A DNA stretch of 37,813 nucleotides, from the NCBI GenBank assembly GCA_003833135.1, contig QZLH01000045.1, positions 82,508 to 120,320 of the forward strand. The letters are read 5' to 3'. Under the pieces are notes generated by a model. That model ran no database searches and was not told the DNA's origin. It worked only from the letters and a program-made list of their open reading frames with translations. Shown here piece after piece: positions 19,303 to 30,441 of this stretch (position 1 is the stretch's first letter; the number at the start of each line of letters is the position of its first letter). Made by a program: the position numbers and the translations under genes. The DNA comes from Oehlia diaphana. Taxonomy: Eukaryota > Glomeromycota > Glomeromycetes > Glomerales > Glomeraceae.

Positions 19303-20898
19303 ATTATATATAAAAAATTTTTTTCATTGATCGATCTTAACAAATAATATCAGTGCAATTAACTTGATTAAATTTTGAATTAATATTTTTAACGAAATTA
19401 GTGATATTTTATTAATTTTATAAATTTTAAATAAAATAAGATCTTAATTTCGGCCGGCACTACGAATTTTGCCTGAATTGTGTCAATTTTTTGAAAATTT
19501 GAGAAACGTAAAATTTTGCAATAAATACATTATTATGAATATAAAAACACATTAAAATCGTAAAATAATGGAAGATTAGGCATAAACTAATTATTTTTAT
19601 TATATTTACATGTATATACTAAATCTTATTATGAAGTTAATTTTAATAAAAAAAAATATAATTATTTAAAAATTATTAATAACAACAAATAAAAATTAAA
19701 TTGCATGGTGTCTCATAAACTTCGACAATCCTTGCTGAAGAATTATTTATTGATAAATAATTTAAAAAAATACCTGGATAATATAATGAATCGTAAATAT
19801 TTGTGTTAATAAAAATATTTCACTGTAAATTGATTCCAATTTATGATGATTGAATCAGCTTAATAGGCGGATGAAGAATGTTTACGTATTATGTAAAGGT
19901 TATTCATTGTCGTTGTTCTGCATTAATTATTTCTCCTATTTCTTATAGTGTGACAGGCGTGCATGTATATTATAGCAATATTAATTTTTTTATATAACTA
20001 ATAATATTGCTGATACAATGATTTTATATTTATTTATTGATCACAGTGTTGTTTTAGACAATAATATACATTATAATCATAGCCTAGTAAACAAAAAATA
20101 TGATACAATCGACGGAATAAGCAAAAGTTATGGGATATGTTCCTTAACGTTAACGTAGGTCTTAATTTCTATTATTATACTACAATATGTAATAACTATG
20201 TACCAGTTATTTAATAAAAGATGTTGTTTTATATAATATATCTCTAAATTACTATTCAAATAATCAAAAATCACCTTCCTCTTAACGTTAACATCTTAAT
20301 TATGTGAAATATCTAATTTTTTTATAATTGTATATATATCGCAAAATCATTGAATAGAACGAAGGATTTTTTTGTAGCACTAAATAAAGTCATTAAGGTC
20401 CTTATTTTTCCAGTTATTTCTCTTGGCAAAGTTTTTGTGCTTATTGTTTTTTAACAAATTTGATGCCAAATTTCATTGTGAATATATTATTCTTTTCTTT
20501 TTTCTAAATTACAATAAATACGCGTGAAGTACCAAATTAAAAAAAAATCAGCTTAAAAATATCTAAGAAATAATGTAAAGTAGAAAATCGTTTATAAAAT
20601 ATTTTCGAATTAAGTAGTAAATGGCAATACTATGTATTAAAATATGTTGATGTTTCATATTATCCTCACTAAACTACAACCTCGCCTCCTTTGAAGATGA
20701 ACATAACAAGTTCTCCTTATGTTCTATTAAATTCTACAGCGTTCTCTTATATGGATGCTATTTGATTAACAATTCTAGCGTTACATTTGGTTACTCCTGT
20801 CTCCCAATCAAGACTTTTCACCATGGATCATTATTCACCATTGAAATCCGATTGATTTTTTAATACTTTGCGTGATCTTTCCCCATTCCGTATTTCTT
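19303..20898. other. No supported gene
   Basis: AT-rich DNA with scattered TTAACGTTAAC-type palindromes (near 20148 and 20284). The variant motif GGCCGGCACTA is at about 19452. Nothing coding-like was found up to the kinase relic. Confidence 0.5.
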
Positions 20899-20910
20899 TT
20901 AAATACTTAC

Positions 20911-21980
20911 ATCAGTAAAACCGGGAGATACTAGGCACTTAGTGCCTGAAGTGACAGGACCAGCCCCTGCTTTATCGAATTGATCAGAAATATAGCAACA
21001 ACATAAAGTATATAATTCTGATGTTAATGATGCTTTAATGGTCTTTCGAGTGGATCTGCACTTAGACATTTTTCCATCAATTGAGTAGCAGGTTTTGGTC
21101 TTAATCCAGGATTATGCCATTGATTAACGAACGATCGTAGAGTCTATCATAATAAGGACGAGCTCCAACTGATACCAATCGCATTATCTGAAGCTTACTA
21201 CTTTAAAAATTTCAGAAACAAAGTGTACAACCTCAAACTGAATGTCACAGTTATGGAAAATGGCCAGGTCATTTGACCATTTTGAAATGGACCTTCGAAT
21301 GATTTAGAATTAATTCAGGCCAAATTTTATTATGTCGGCGAGAATTACATTATACTATTACAGTACGTGATATAATTTTATCCTCGGAAATTACATAGAT
21401 AATTTTGGCCAGAATTATGATGTAAATGGCTAGGTCATATATATGCCATACATATGGCGTAAATTTTAGTGTTCAAAAATAAATCCGATCCGATTCGTAT
21501 CCGCGGATCTGATCCGAGACAGGTCGGATCGAATCGAATCGGATCATCAAATCGGATTAGATTAGAGCGGATCCGAATCGCGATGTAAACCCGTGTCAGT
21601 GATCTTCTGCTTCAGCTAAAATGTTGCCTCCATGTAATTATCAGTAAATGAATTTTGTATAATCTTGACGAAATTAACCACAGAAGATCGACGATTTCTC
21701 TCCAACTAAGATAATCATCATATATTACGAAAAAGGAGTATATGTCCTGGTTCACCACGGATCCATAACTCAGCACCATCATCCCCAATTCCAGAGTCAA
21801 CATAACTTAGTAATCATAGAAATGAACCATTTTTGCCGGTATGTCTTATAAGCTAGACCAATTTTACAATTCTACCAAATATGCAACACCACAGTCTACA
21901 CACCACAAAACCAAAATTCTTTTTTTATCACAGTTTGAACATATTCTACAAATATTAGGTAAGTCTAATATGTCTGACAT
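20911..21980 (-). pseudogene. Decayed protein-kinase-like gene
   Basis: On the minus strand an ATG at 21980 opens a 38-codon frame with C-x2-C-x2-C and WCVDCG (NICRICSNCDKKRILVLWC), ending at TAA 21864. This resembles the Cys-rich head of Rhizophagus-type kinases. Further on, three pieces in shifting frames resemble the end of a kinase C-lobe: GARPYYDRLYDRSLINGI, then NPGLRPKPATQLMEKC with LSADPLERP, then IKASLTSELYTLCC onward. ADPLERP is the conserved subdomain XI region of TKL-like kinases. The last piece ends at GAT|GTAAGT, a consensus donor at 20910. The catalytic HRD and DFG motifs are not found; an ATCCG cluster (21480-21592) occupies the middle. At least two frameshifts show it is dead. 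Confidence 0.65.
21480..21592. repeat. ATCCG palindrome cluster 2
   Basis: More than ten copies of GATCCGA, CGGATC and GAATCGGAT-type words in both orientations within 113 bp. It resembles cluster 1 in style but uses ATCCGA/GATC rather than ATCCGGATA. It lies inside the span of the decayed kinase gene. Confidence 0.8.
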
Positions 21981-22475
21981 AATAAATGCGAATAGCGTGT
22001 AGAAATATCATTTTGAATTATATATGAGTTAATTAGGAGATATGAATGCAATTCCGAGTCAATTAACTTTATTATATTGAAATATACAATACAATGAATT
22101 TATTAAAAATGTATAAGAATTATATATACTGTATACAGTATATTTTTAACCAATAGTTTATCGATTAAAAGCGTTTCTAATAATATAACATTATACTGCG
22201 GACTTTATTATAAGTATTATTTATGTGGTGCATCAAACGTGTGATTTTTTAGGTTATAGCCTTTTATTTTGAAAGACGTATTCAAAAAATAATAATGTAT
22301 ACTATTTTGGGATTTATTGAAGCACGATCGATATTTAGTTGGACAGCGACGTTTATACTTGCCGCCCATATTAATGGGATTGGGAGAATCCCAAATCCCA
22401 TATAAATATATTATAAAATTTTGATATAAAACTTATTACTTTTGTTTAATCTTTTATATATAAAAATATTCTCAT
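21981..22475. other. No supported gene
   Basis: AT-rich DNA upstream of the kinase relic. It contains the palindromic TATATACTGTATACAGTATA word near 22123-22142 and a short GGGATTGGGAGAATCCCAAATCCC-type hairpin near 22377-22400, both without an evident role. Confidence 0.4.
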
Positions 22476-22910
22476 ATGAAACAATTATAAAAACTAAGCT
22501 TTTTTAATTGATTTTTATTACTTTTTTTAAAATAAATAATGATTAGTTATTTAATTACTTAAATATTTATGGCTTTTGTGGCTTTTATAAAACTTTTTCA
22601 TATGAAATAATTTAAAAAAACAACTAAGCTTTTAAATATACCAAAACAATATCACTTTTGCACTTTTTAAAATTAAATAACTAATAAATTATTCTAATGA
22701 TTTAATTGCTTATAGCTTTTATAAACTGAAAAATGAAATAATTTATAAAAAACCAAGCCCTTTAAATAGATTAATGAATGATATTCTATTGGCTTAATTG
22801 TTTATTGGCTTTAAAAAATGGAATAATTTATAAAAAAACTAAGCCCAAAATTAATTATACTATTTTTATGACTTTTATAAAAAGACATGAAATAATTTAT
22901 ACATTTTATA
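22476..22910 (+). repeat. Degenerate tandem repeat, five units
   Basis: The word ATGAAATAATTTATAAAAAA, followed by an AACTAAGC-type word, recurs at 22476, 22602, 22733, 22819 and 22887. Spacings shrink from 126 and 131 to 86 and 68 bp. Each unit also contains GGCTTTTATAAA and TTAATTG. An old, decaying satellite. Confidence 0.7.
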
Positions 22911-24062
22911 ATTAACCATTGGTTTTAATATGCAACTCCTATACATATTAAGTAATTTCATAGATTGTTATGTGCTTTACTAATTTTTAATGCTAATTTT
23001 TCATTTTTACAATTATTTTTCTCTCTTTGCATATACATAAAGTTTACGTTAGAAAACTTACGTTTTTTGAGATTCTTTTAAAAGTATGGACAAATATATA
23101 ATCCTAATAACGAAAATACATGTAATTTTGCATGAGGCGAAAGATTTCTTAAGGTTGTAAAGGCGGGTTTTCAAGTAGGTTTACGAAAAAACTGGTATTT
23201 TGGTAAAAAAGAGCTTTTTTTGCATCAATAAAATTTAAAGTATTTAACTAATAGTAAATATATCATTTTTAGTCGTAATTTTGCAAAGAGAACACTTTTT
23301 CTAAGGCAATAAAGCTGGTTATCCAACTGTATTTTTAGTTATTATTGAATCTTCAAAAATTTTCTGTTTTTCAATATAAATAATGACAAAATGTAGAAAA
23401 CAAGAATGAAATAATGTTACTTTACTTATTTTTGAATAATTAATTTATTTTTAACTAAATAAAACTACGAAATATCCGTTATTTTTGACTAATTTATTTC
23501 TGTCCAATCATATTTCAATATTAGATTTCTATTGATTTAATCGTAAAAAAAGATTTTTTTTTAATATTAATAATTTTAATTATTCTTTATATTTTAATAA
23601 ATAGGTTATTTAACAATTAAAAACTACCTTAATAGTTAAACCTTTACGATACAATTATATAAATAAAATAATAAAAGGATTTTTTTTAATGAATCTGAAT
23701 TGTATTTGAAAATTTACTTAAATTTATATGTTTTAATTTTGTTTTTTATTATACAATGCCATAAATATTTTTTATTTTAATTAAAGACTTATATTGCTCA
23801 CTATATTTGACAAAAATTTTAAGTTACGAACTTGGCCAGAATTAAGAAAATTTTGTCCGGAATTATAATTCAAAGATCGTTAATTTTATCCACATATATA
23901 GACTATATGTTCAATGATTAAGTTGCACCTCAATTTATAATATATCGATCATAGTAAAAAAATATTTTTATATACAGTATATTAATGATAATAATAATTA
24001 TTAATATAATAAATTTTACAATAAAAAATAATTTTGCAGTGAAAAAAAAGGGTAATTTAATT
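22911..24062. other. No supported gene
   Basis: Very AT-rich DNA. GGCCAGAATTA at 23834-23844 and GTCCGGAATTA just after it are the only notable words. Confidence 0.5.
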
Positions 24063-24224
24063 GGGATTTGGGATGGGATTTGGGATGGGATTTGGGATGG
24101 GATATGGGATATGGGATATGGGATGTGGGATGTGGGATGTGGGATGTGGGATGTGGGATGTGGGATGTGGGATATGGGATATGGGATATGGGATATGGGA
24201 TATGGGATATGGGATTTGGGATTT
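24063..24224 (+). repeat. GGGATNT minisatellite with mirrored blocks
   Basis: Three GGGATTTGGGAT units (24063-24098), three GGGATAT (24099-24119), seven GGGATGT (24120-24168), six GGGATAT (24169-24210) and two GGGATTT (24211-24224). A 7-bp period leaves all frames open, so the overlapping GIWDMGYG-type (plus) and HIPYPIS-type (minus) frames are repeat translations, not genes. Confidence 0.95.
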
Positions 24225-24449
24225 GGAGTCCCATCCCGCAAGTATAGTGACGTTTGCATTATTGTGGATCTTTATCTATGATATATGACGACATACAAAA
24301 GTAAAGATAAAATTTATATTGAAAAAAAATTTCGAGATTCTGTGATAAAATTTCTGAAATTCTTTTTTTTTTAAAAAAATCAGCAATATTTTTTTCTTTG
24401 AGAAAAGGAGAGAAATGATACACTATTTCGTATGATTCATTTAGATTAT

Positions 24450-25160
24450 TTGGGTTTTTTGTTAAAAAAAAAAAAATTATTTAAACAACAAAAGATGAAT
24501 GACGGATGACTAATTCCGAAAAACGCCAATATGCATTCATCGGAATTGTCGATTTTAACAATCCTTTAAGAAAAAATTATTAGTAGATTGTAATTTTGAA
24601 CTAGCTAAAATCGATAATAAAGATTTTTCAAAAGTTCTCATGACACCTTTTTTTTGTGTAAAAAAAAAAAAAAATTGTAGAACTATGCAATGCATTTCTT
24701 GGCATGTTTCACATATGTTTGTATCATTGAAAATATTGAAATTAATTAATTCTATAAATTGACTTAAAAAATATTCATATATTTTTAATATAACGATTAC
24801 AAAAATAGGTATTTTGACCTTGATTCGGTCATTTTTTGCAGGATTTTATTATTTCTATAAATTGCATATAATACGATTTTGACGATCCTATTGTTTTCTT
24901 TTTATAATTTGCAGAATTATTTTTAGAAGTCTAGAACAAACTTATGGAATTTCTTTACCTTACCATGTTAAAAGTCCAAAAAGGCAATAGCTGATAGAAA
25001 ATTAAAAAATTTCGGCCCGCATTAGGATTTTTTTGACCTGCATTGTTATGTATGATTTTGGCCGGAATTAAATAAGGTATGATTTTCACATCAAATCAAT
25101 ATACGCAATTTAGATATCAAGGAGTAAATCTTCCTTTTTTTGGGGTAAAATTTATTTATA
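24450..25160 (+). repeat. Dispersed repeat family, diverged copy 3
   Basis: Matches the opening block of the segmental duplication in order: a TTTAAACAACAAAAGATGAA word, TTTGAACTAGCTAAAATCGA (24595-24614), TTCTCATGACAC, GGCCCGCATTA (25014-25024), and a TTTTTTTGGGGTAAAATTT end. It has extra GGCCGGAATTA (25060-25070). A shorter related piece (TTCCGAAACACCAATATACAT) is near 27705. Confidence 0.55.
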
Positions 25161-25570
25161 TTGACGTTATTAATCTATATTATATATGTGTATCACACGG
25201 TATTAAAACAAAGAACTTGGGGGTTCGATTTTTTTTGGATTAGTTTTGTTTTACTTACATGAGATTATATTTACTGGTGGAAATAAAAACGAAAAATATC
25301 ATAAATTTAATGTTACATAAATAATAAAATTATTAATAACGATGACCTTTGTAAAGAATGGATATGGTAATTATGTAATTACCAATTATATTATCTTTTT
25401 ACTATCATTGGGCTAGGCGTAAAATTAAGCATCATTTTAAAAACACAAAGGAAAATGATGAGATTTTCTTTCTTTTCAAAAGATTATGCAATATTATGCA
25501 AGTAATGCAACACTTTATTTTTTAAATTATTTTACGCCTAAATCAAATCGCGATTGCCGTCAAAATTTCT

Positions 25571-25579
25571 TATAAAAAG
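25571..25579 (+). promoter_or_regulatory. TATA box, TATAAAAAG
   Basis: A canonical TATAAAAAGGC word about 200 bp upstream of the ATG at 25770. The region between has CA-rich, UTR-like composition (CACCATTATCATTACTACTC), unlike the usual A/T tracts. Confidence 0.5.
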
Positions 25580-25769
25580 GCTCTGAAAATCCAAGAGAAA
25601 TTAAAAAAAAAAAAAAAAACCATTTTAGAAATAAAATCAAAAATCAAATTCATATATATTCATTTTCGACTCGAAACAAATTCATTCAAATAGAAAATTT
25701 GCTAAATTTCAAACCACCTAAATCACCATTATCATTACTACTCACACTTCATATAATAAAGTAGTCAAA

Positions 25770-25925
25770 ATGGCTCTCATCGCGAACGTTGATCAATATG
25801 AAGATACAAAAGTCGCTATTGAAATGGTCAAAGAAATACTTGCATATCGCAATGGGCTGAGGGCAAGTATGGATCCTAGTTCAACTGATCCCCCATTGGA
25901 TCCTGTGGATAATTTGCAGAGATAG
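25770..25925 (+). CDS. Small hypothetical protein or first exon, 51 aa
   Basis: ATG in good context (GTCAAAATGG) opens 51 codons: MALIANVDQYEDTKVAIEMV, then a short basic stretch, then a Pro/Asp-rich end (MDPSSTDPPLDPVDN) and TAG. It is acidic, with no signal peptide. A TATA box lies upstream. From codon 22 the sequence is tandemly duplicated in DNA (next copy at 25925), in a different frame. The gene may continue through splicing: a coding-like frame SHFWTENFNNNERDVPSSPF with a natural stop lies at 26095-26210 downstream, though no convincing donor/acceptor pair was found. Family unknown. Confidence 0.45.
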   Translation: MALIANVDQYEDTKVAIEMVKEILAYRNGLRASMDPSSTDPPLDPVDNLQR

Positions 25926-25985
25926 AAATACTTACACATAGCAATGGGGATGCTAGTTCAACTGATTCCCCATTGGATCCTTTGC
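25833..25985 (+). repeat. 92-bp tandem duplication inside a gene
   Basis: GAAATACTTGCATATCGCAA (25833) is repeated as GAAATACTTACACATAGCAA (25925), and GCTAGTTCAACTGATTCCCC matches CTAGTTCAACTGATCCCCC. The second unit has lost about 15 bp. Because 92 is not a multiple of three, the second unit is read in another frame. Confidence 0.85.
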
Positions 25986-26022
25986 GGTGGATAGATAAAG
26001 TTGGTTGAATCATTTAATTTAA

Positions 26023-26217
26023 AGTTCTTCTTTTTATTAAATTATTCTTCTTATTATTTAATGGTTCTTCTTTTTATTAAATGGCTCTTCTTGTCGAGTC
26101 TGGAAAGGTCTCATTTCTGGACAGAAAATTTCAATAATAATGAAAGGGATGTTCCATCATCCCCTTTCGGTACTTTATTTGACAAAAGTCATTTAATTGG
26201 TCACTATTAAAATTAAG
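26023..26217 (+). other. Short direct repeat and coding-like tail
   Basis: GTTCTTCTTTTTATTAAAT occurs twice, about 42 bp apart (26023 and 26065). It is followed by a frame reading to a stop at 26208-26210 that ends TLFDKSHLIGHY. This tail may be the last exon of the 25770 gene. The full 26001-26210 frame as an independent gene is doubtful. Confidence 0.35.
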
Positions 26218-27270
26218 TAAGCGACTATCTTGAGCCCGGATGACTATGACCTAATAGCATATTAAATGGATCAAAGTAAATCTTCAGTTTATTAATAGAC
26301 TAACAAAAGAGACATTTAAAATCAATTATTTTGTAATAGTGAATAAAACCTCTAATATAGATATTGTTTATTTTGCAACAACCTCTCCATTGTTCCTTTT
26401 AACGTGGATGAGTTTTAAAAAATTAGGAGGATGTAAATGTATTTCTTATAACGATTATATTATAGCTTCTTCAAATTATATGCAATAATAATTGATTGTG
26501 GTATATAGAGGTGAATGTAATATCGAGAAGAATATAAGTCTTATTGCGTCTAGAATTTAAATTTTGTGTATTCATTCATGACTTAAAATTTAATAAAATT
26601 ATTAATAATACAAGTTTTAATTTCATATAATAAAGATTATCAACGAGACTTTTTTTCTTTGTTTATAATATTAAACTCCGAAATAAGTTACAATAGCCAA
26701 AATAATCTGATACGTAAATTTAACCAGGTTACACTGATTCTTACTCGTCGAAAATTTATGATAAATGATAACTTCAAATTTGAAATTCCAGATACAAACC
26801 TGTTCCTTTTTTTAGCAACAAAGAAAAAAAAGTTGGCACGTCACTTTAAAATAATAAATTTATTCAATTAATTTAATTAAATTGTACTACGTCGGTGTGA
26901 TTCATAATTCTGGCTGGATTTAGCGTAATTTCGTCTGGAATTAAAAAAAATGTGGCCACGCTAAAAGTGTTAAAAAAATAGCAAAAAGTGCGAAAAAGTG
27001 TAAATTTTTGTGAGCAATGTAATATATTTCTTACTTTGATGTTAGCATAAATTTTATATATTCGATTTAAAAATCTTGTAGTTGCACCGATCAATATTCG
27101 CAGTATAAGCAAATTAGAGAATTGATCTGAATTTAAATAGAAGTCTTTTGTTAGAGATCACAAAAACGACTTTATGCTATTTAAATAGACGCTTCGGTCC
27201 GGTTTTAAGAGGTTTATAATATATATACAGTATATAGAGTATACAGTATTCACTGGATTATATGTGATAA
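26218..27270. other. No supported gene; possible transposon remnant
   Basis: AAACCTCTAATATAG at about 26348 and TATATAGAGGTGAATG at about 26502 are weak inverted partners of the pogo-like type (CCTCTATA words). The frames 26659-26871 and 26873-27112 lack support. Confidence 0.3.
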
Positions 27271-27627
27271 GTTGCCCAATTTTCCCAGCTGTTGGATTCA
27301 GGTAAGACAACCATTATGATCATCAACTTGCTATGCAAGTCTTTATTTAAAAAAAAAGTTGCGATTCTCAAACCTTGACATTTAAGACCATCAAAGGTGA
27401 CGCCAAATGACCCGTTTCTTCTTGCCTTTTGAGGGACTCCTATTGGAGTTTTAATTATGCTTGCACAGACGGAGGATCATAAAAAACCTGAAGTGTACCC
27501 GGTTCACTCGTATTGTTTCGAAAATATGAGACGCAACTACAACGTGATTCTGGCCGATCTTGCTAAGCTTTATGTTAGTAAATTTCAAAATTTCGTAATA
27601 ATAATATCCAAAATTTCAAATTTCTAA
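27271..27627 (+). pseudogene. Decayed P-loop NTPase-like frame
   Basis: One frame is coding-like over 119 codons with in-frame TGA at 27376-27378 and 27430-27432. The first part has LLDSGKTTIMIINLLCKS, a Walker-A-like GKTT lacking the first Gly of GxxxxGKT. After the second stop comes TPIGVLIMLAQTEDHKKPEV and then YCFENMRRNYNVILADLAK. The whole resembles the start of an ATPase or helicase domain, but no Walker B is visible and the assignment is tentative. It ends at TAA 27625-27627. Confidence 0.45.
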
Positions 27628-28989
27628 TTTTTATCCCTTTTTTTTTCTTGAAAAAAGATTATATCTTTTAAATTTTGTTCGTTCTTTGATAAGATACCGT
27701 GACTATTCCGAAACACCAATATACATTGGCATTTCCGAAAAAGTAATACGTTTCATAGAATTATTAATAGTTTTAGCAAGTAAATCACAGTTATCATTAC
27801 TTTTTTTTTGTATGGCATTTCACTGTAAAATTTTGTAAAATCATTTGTGCAAAACTGCAAATATCACAATTTAAGTTATAATTGATTAACTAAGTGTAAA
27901 GATTTTTTACCGGCATTTATACGGAAACAAAGAAATTATTAGTATTTTCGTTATCGATAATAATTGTCCGAAGCGTTAGCGAAGGACATTCTATTGTGTG
28001 GTAACCCATGCAATTTTCCTTACTTCATATCGTCATATTATGCTATTTTTCATAATTTTTTGATGTAATAAAAAAAGATACCGAGTAAATAAACGCGACG
28101 TGACAGGTTTAATAATTTATTAATTATTGATTTATAATATACATATTAGCTGTTCATTTTAACAATGTTATATAATGGTCATTCATAATTTTCATCAAAT
28201 TCTTAATGATAACCATTTGGCATCAGATTTTATTGGGAGTGAAAATTCTGCATCACATTATGCGTTCATTTAACCAATTATATGAATGAATGAATGTAAT
28301 TTAGCAGGTGTAGATTTACTGAGTAAGTCAAATTTAGTTTATTTTAAAAAAAAGTATCATATAAAAAGCGAATAATAAAAATCGGATCGGCCGGATAATT
28401 TAATGCGCCAAATTTTACGTTTTAAAAAGATTTTTTTTTAAAACATAAAAGGTAAGAAATAATTCATTATTTGTGATTCATTCATCGATAATACATTCAA
28501 TGATATTATTATCATGTTCAAAGGATGCAAATAAACCAACATCTTACGTTCCACCTTTTTATGACGAGAGCTTGAGCCATATAAAACGTTGAATTATTAC
28601 TTGATAGTACAACCACTCCCTTTTCGACAGATTTTTCAGTGACTGGTTTAGTATGCAATTGGATTATTGGATTAAATTATTTGATTTTGTTTGATAATTT
28701 CTTGAAGTTTCACTCTCATAGTTTTTCGAGTGTTTTTTTGCTGAAAAAAATCGACATTACAAGCTGGTTATTTTATTCTTTATTCAAATTCATAATTCAC
28801 TACGCATGTATGCATTATACTGTTTCTTGAAAATAAGATGCACAATAGGATTGACATGTTTCAGTGTAACTACGAATATATGAACACATTATTAGAAACT
28901 TGAATAATATTAAACGTAAAATATGATTCTTATTATAAATAATCCAATAAGTAAGAACGAAATTTCGATCCATCCTTTCTTGTACTACT
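27628..28989. other. No supported gene
   Basis: AT-rich. It contains the TTCCGAAA...TTTCCGAAA near-palindrome at 27705-27742 shared with 24512-24548. The 28639-28830 frame opens without ATG and is mainly hydrophobic translation of T-rich DNA. Confidence 0.4.
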
Positions 28990-29268
28990 AAAACGCAGAA
29001 CTATGATGTGGATATTGTTCAAGCGATAAATCCAATAGACGATTTGAAAATTTTTCGGTTAATTATGATAGAGTCTATAATCAGCAAAAAGAATTAGTCC
29101 CGTGAGGTAAATCATTTTAAAAGTAAATGTTGGGAATGCCTCCTGAAGTAATAATCTTTTAGAGAAATCCCGTTAAGAGATTATCAATCGGGTCCTAAAA
29201 AGAAAAAGGCTAGAGAAAACCATCAAACTGCGACGTCTGAATATACTATGATGGAAAAAAATTTATAA
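28990..29268 (+). pseudogene. Coding-like relic with basic motif
   Basis: One frame reads KTQNYDVDIVQAINPIDD and onward to TAG 29095-29097, then, past a double TAA at 29149-29154, continues REIPLRDYQSG and a PKKKKARE basic cluster resembling a nuclear localisation signal, then ATSEYTMMEKNL to TAA 29266-29268. No start codon. Probably a dead gene or exons around an undetected intron. Family unknown. Confidence 0.4.
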
Positions 29269-30093
29269 TACATTTAACAAATATGGTGTCTATCAGCGCA
29301 CCATAAACTCTAAATAAGGTTAAGGTTATGTTTTGCGAGATGTTGTGCAACTAACTGATTACAAACTCAAGGGGTACTCACTGCGAGTTAGAACTTAGAG
29401 TTTGAAACTTCGTTTTTTTAAAGACGATTATTTTTATTTAAAATTTTAAGTTTGAAGGAACTACAAGCGCTAATTTCAATTTTAAAGAGGAGTCCCCAGA
29501 AAATAACGATGTAACAAATACATCAACAACGTAATTATTCATCGACCTAAAGTTTGAGCGCAGGTATGTCGTTTATTCAAACTTTTTTTTTTGTTCTTTA
29601 ACTGACAATCATATGTCTAATTTTTATTTCTTTAAAAAGTATCGTGTGAGACATTAACCTATTTTAGATCATATTGGACGGAGTGTATAACGTAAAGAGA
29701 AGTGTCAAAGGTAAATTTTTAATTTTTATGATTTGTGTAATTAAAATATAAATATAAAATATTGAATTATAAATTTTTTTTTTACTTCAAATCACCGTTG
29801 GCCAGAATTATCAATTTTTACCGGCACTATATTTTTTTAATGCTGGTCGATCGTCATAATTTCAGTCACCGGTGTTAGGGAATGTTGATTTTCATGAAAA
29901 TATTTTACGATTATACGTTTATATATTTTTTAACAATGGAACCCAAGAATCAAGATCTGAAGAGGGAGAAGAACGGAATCACAAATGTAGAAACTGTTGA
30001 ATTTTATTATTTTGATTTATAAAATGTATTTAATATATTATGATTGTTCAATATTTGTTTTTCGGCGGTAATAAAGTTTATTAACTCGTTAAG
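29269..30093. other. Mostly non-coding; small frames
   Basis: A short coding-like frame NFNFKEESPENNDVTNTS lies at 29472-29534. A 28-codon frame with ATG at 29936 (MEPKNQDLKREKNGITN) ends at 30022. Neither can be supported as a gene alone. GGCCAGAATTA is at 29800-29810. Confidence 0.3.
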
Positions 30094-30249
30094 TCAACAA
30101 TTACCGTTTCCACCTTGGTAGTTGATAGGATCACCCTGCAGAGTAACGAAACCAGGCGGATACATTGATGTATCTGATAGACGGAATAGTTATGATGGCG
30201 AAGGTCCGATTTTTCGTAAAGTATCAGAAACATGTAGGTATATTTTGAT
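30094..30249 (-). pseudogene. Coding-like relic with one stop
   Basis: The minus frame reads YLHVSDTLRKIGPSPS, TAA (30190-30192), then LFRLSDTSMYPPGFVTLQGD and NYQGGNGNC to TGA at 30094-30096. The composition is strongly protein-like. The stop could lie in a very short intron whose acceptor is CTATCAG, or be a nonsense mutation. No upstream ATG. Unrecognised family. Confidence 0.4.
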
Positions 30250-30317
30250 CTCATGTTTTATTGTAATTATAAGATACCAAATTTTCACTTTCTACAAATG
30301 AACATAATTAATTGCAG

Positions 30318-30438
30318 TTTGCGTGTCAACAGACAAGATGATTCAGATTTTAATTATCGTATCAGTTCACATTTAAGTTCAAACAAATTTCCGATACTTG
30401 CAGAACGTGCAAATATAATATTCTACCTACATCTATAA
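30318..30438 (+). pseudogene. Exon-like fragment, 40 codons
   Basis: Follows the acceptor-like TTAATTGCAG and reads LRVNRQDDSDFNYRISSHLS, then SNKFPILAERANI, to TAA at 30436-30438. It ends four bases before the ATG of the candidate spliced gene at 30442, in a different frame. Confidence 0.4.
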
Positions 30439-30441
30439 ATC

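Noticed and set aside
21612..21803. Minus-strand 63-aa frame
   Set aside because: Another frame of the same DNA (DSGIGDDGAELWIRGEPG) looks more coding-like, so this is probably a shadow within decayed sequence.
24016..24288. Four overlapping frames with Gly-Trp-Asp-Met or Pro-His-Ile-Pro repeats
   Set aside because: They are translations of the 7-bp minisatellite, open in several frames on both strands.
25205..25240. tRNA-like GGGGGTTCGATT box
   Set aside because: No A box, acceptor stem or cloverleaf can be built around it.
27271..27378. Functional ABC or helicase ATPase
   Set aside because: The Walker A lacks its first Gly, no Walker B was seen and the frame has two stops, so only a relic is claimed.
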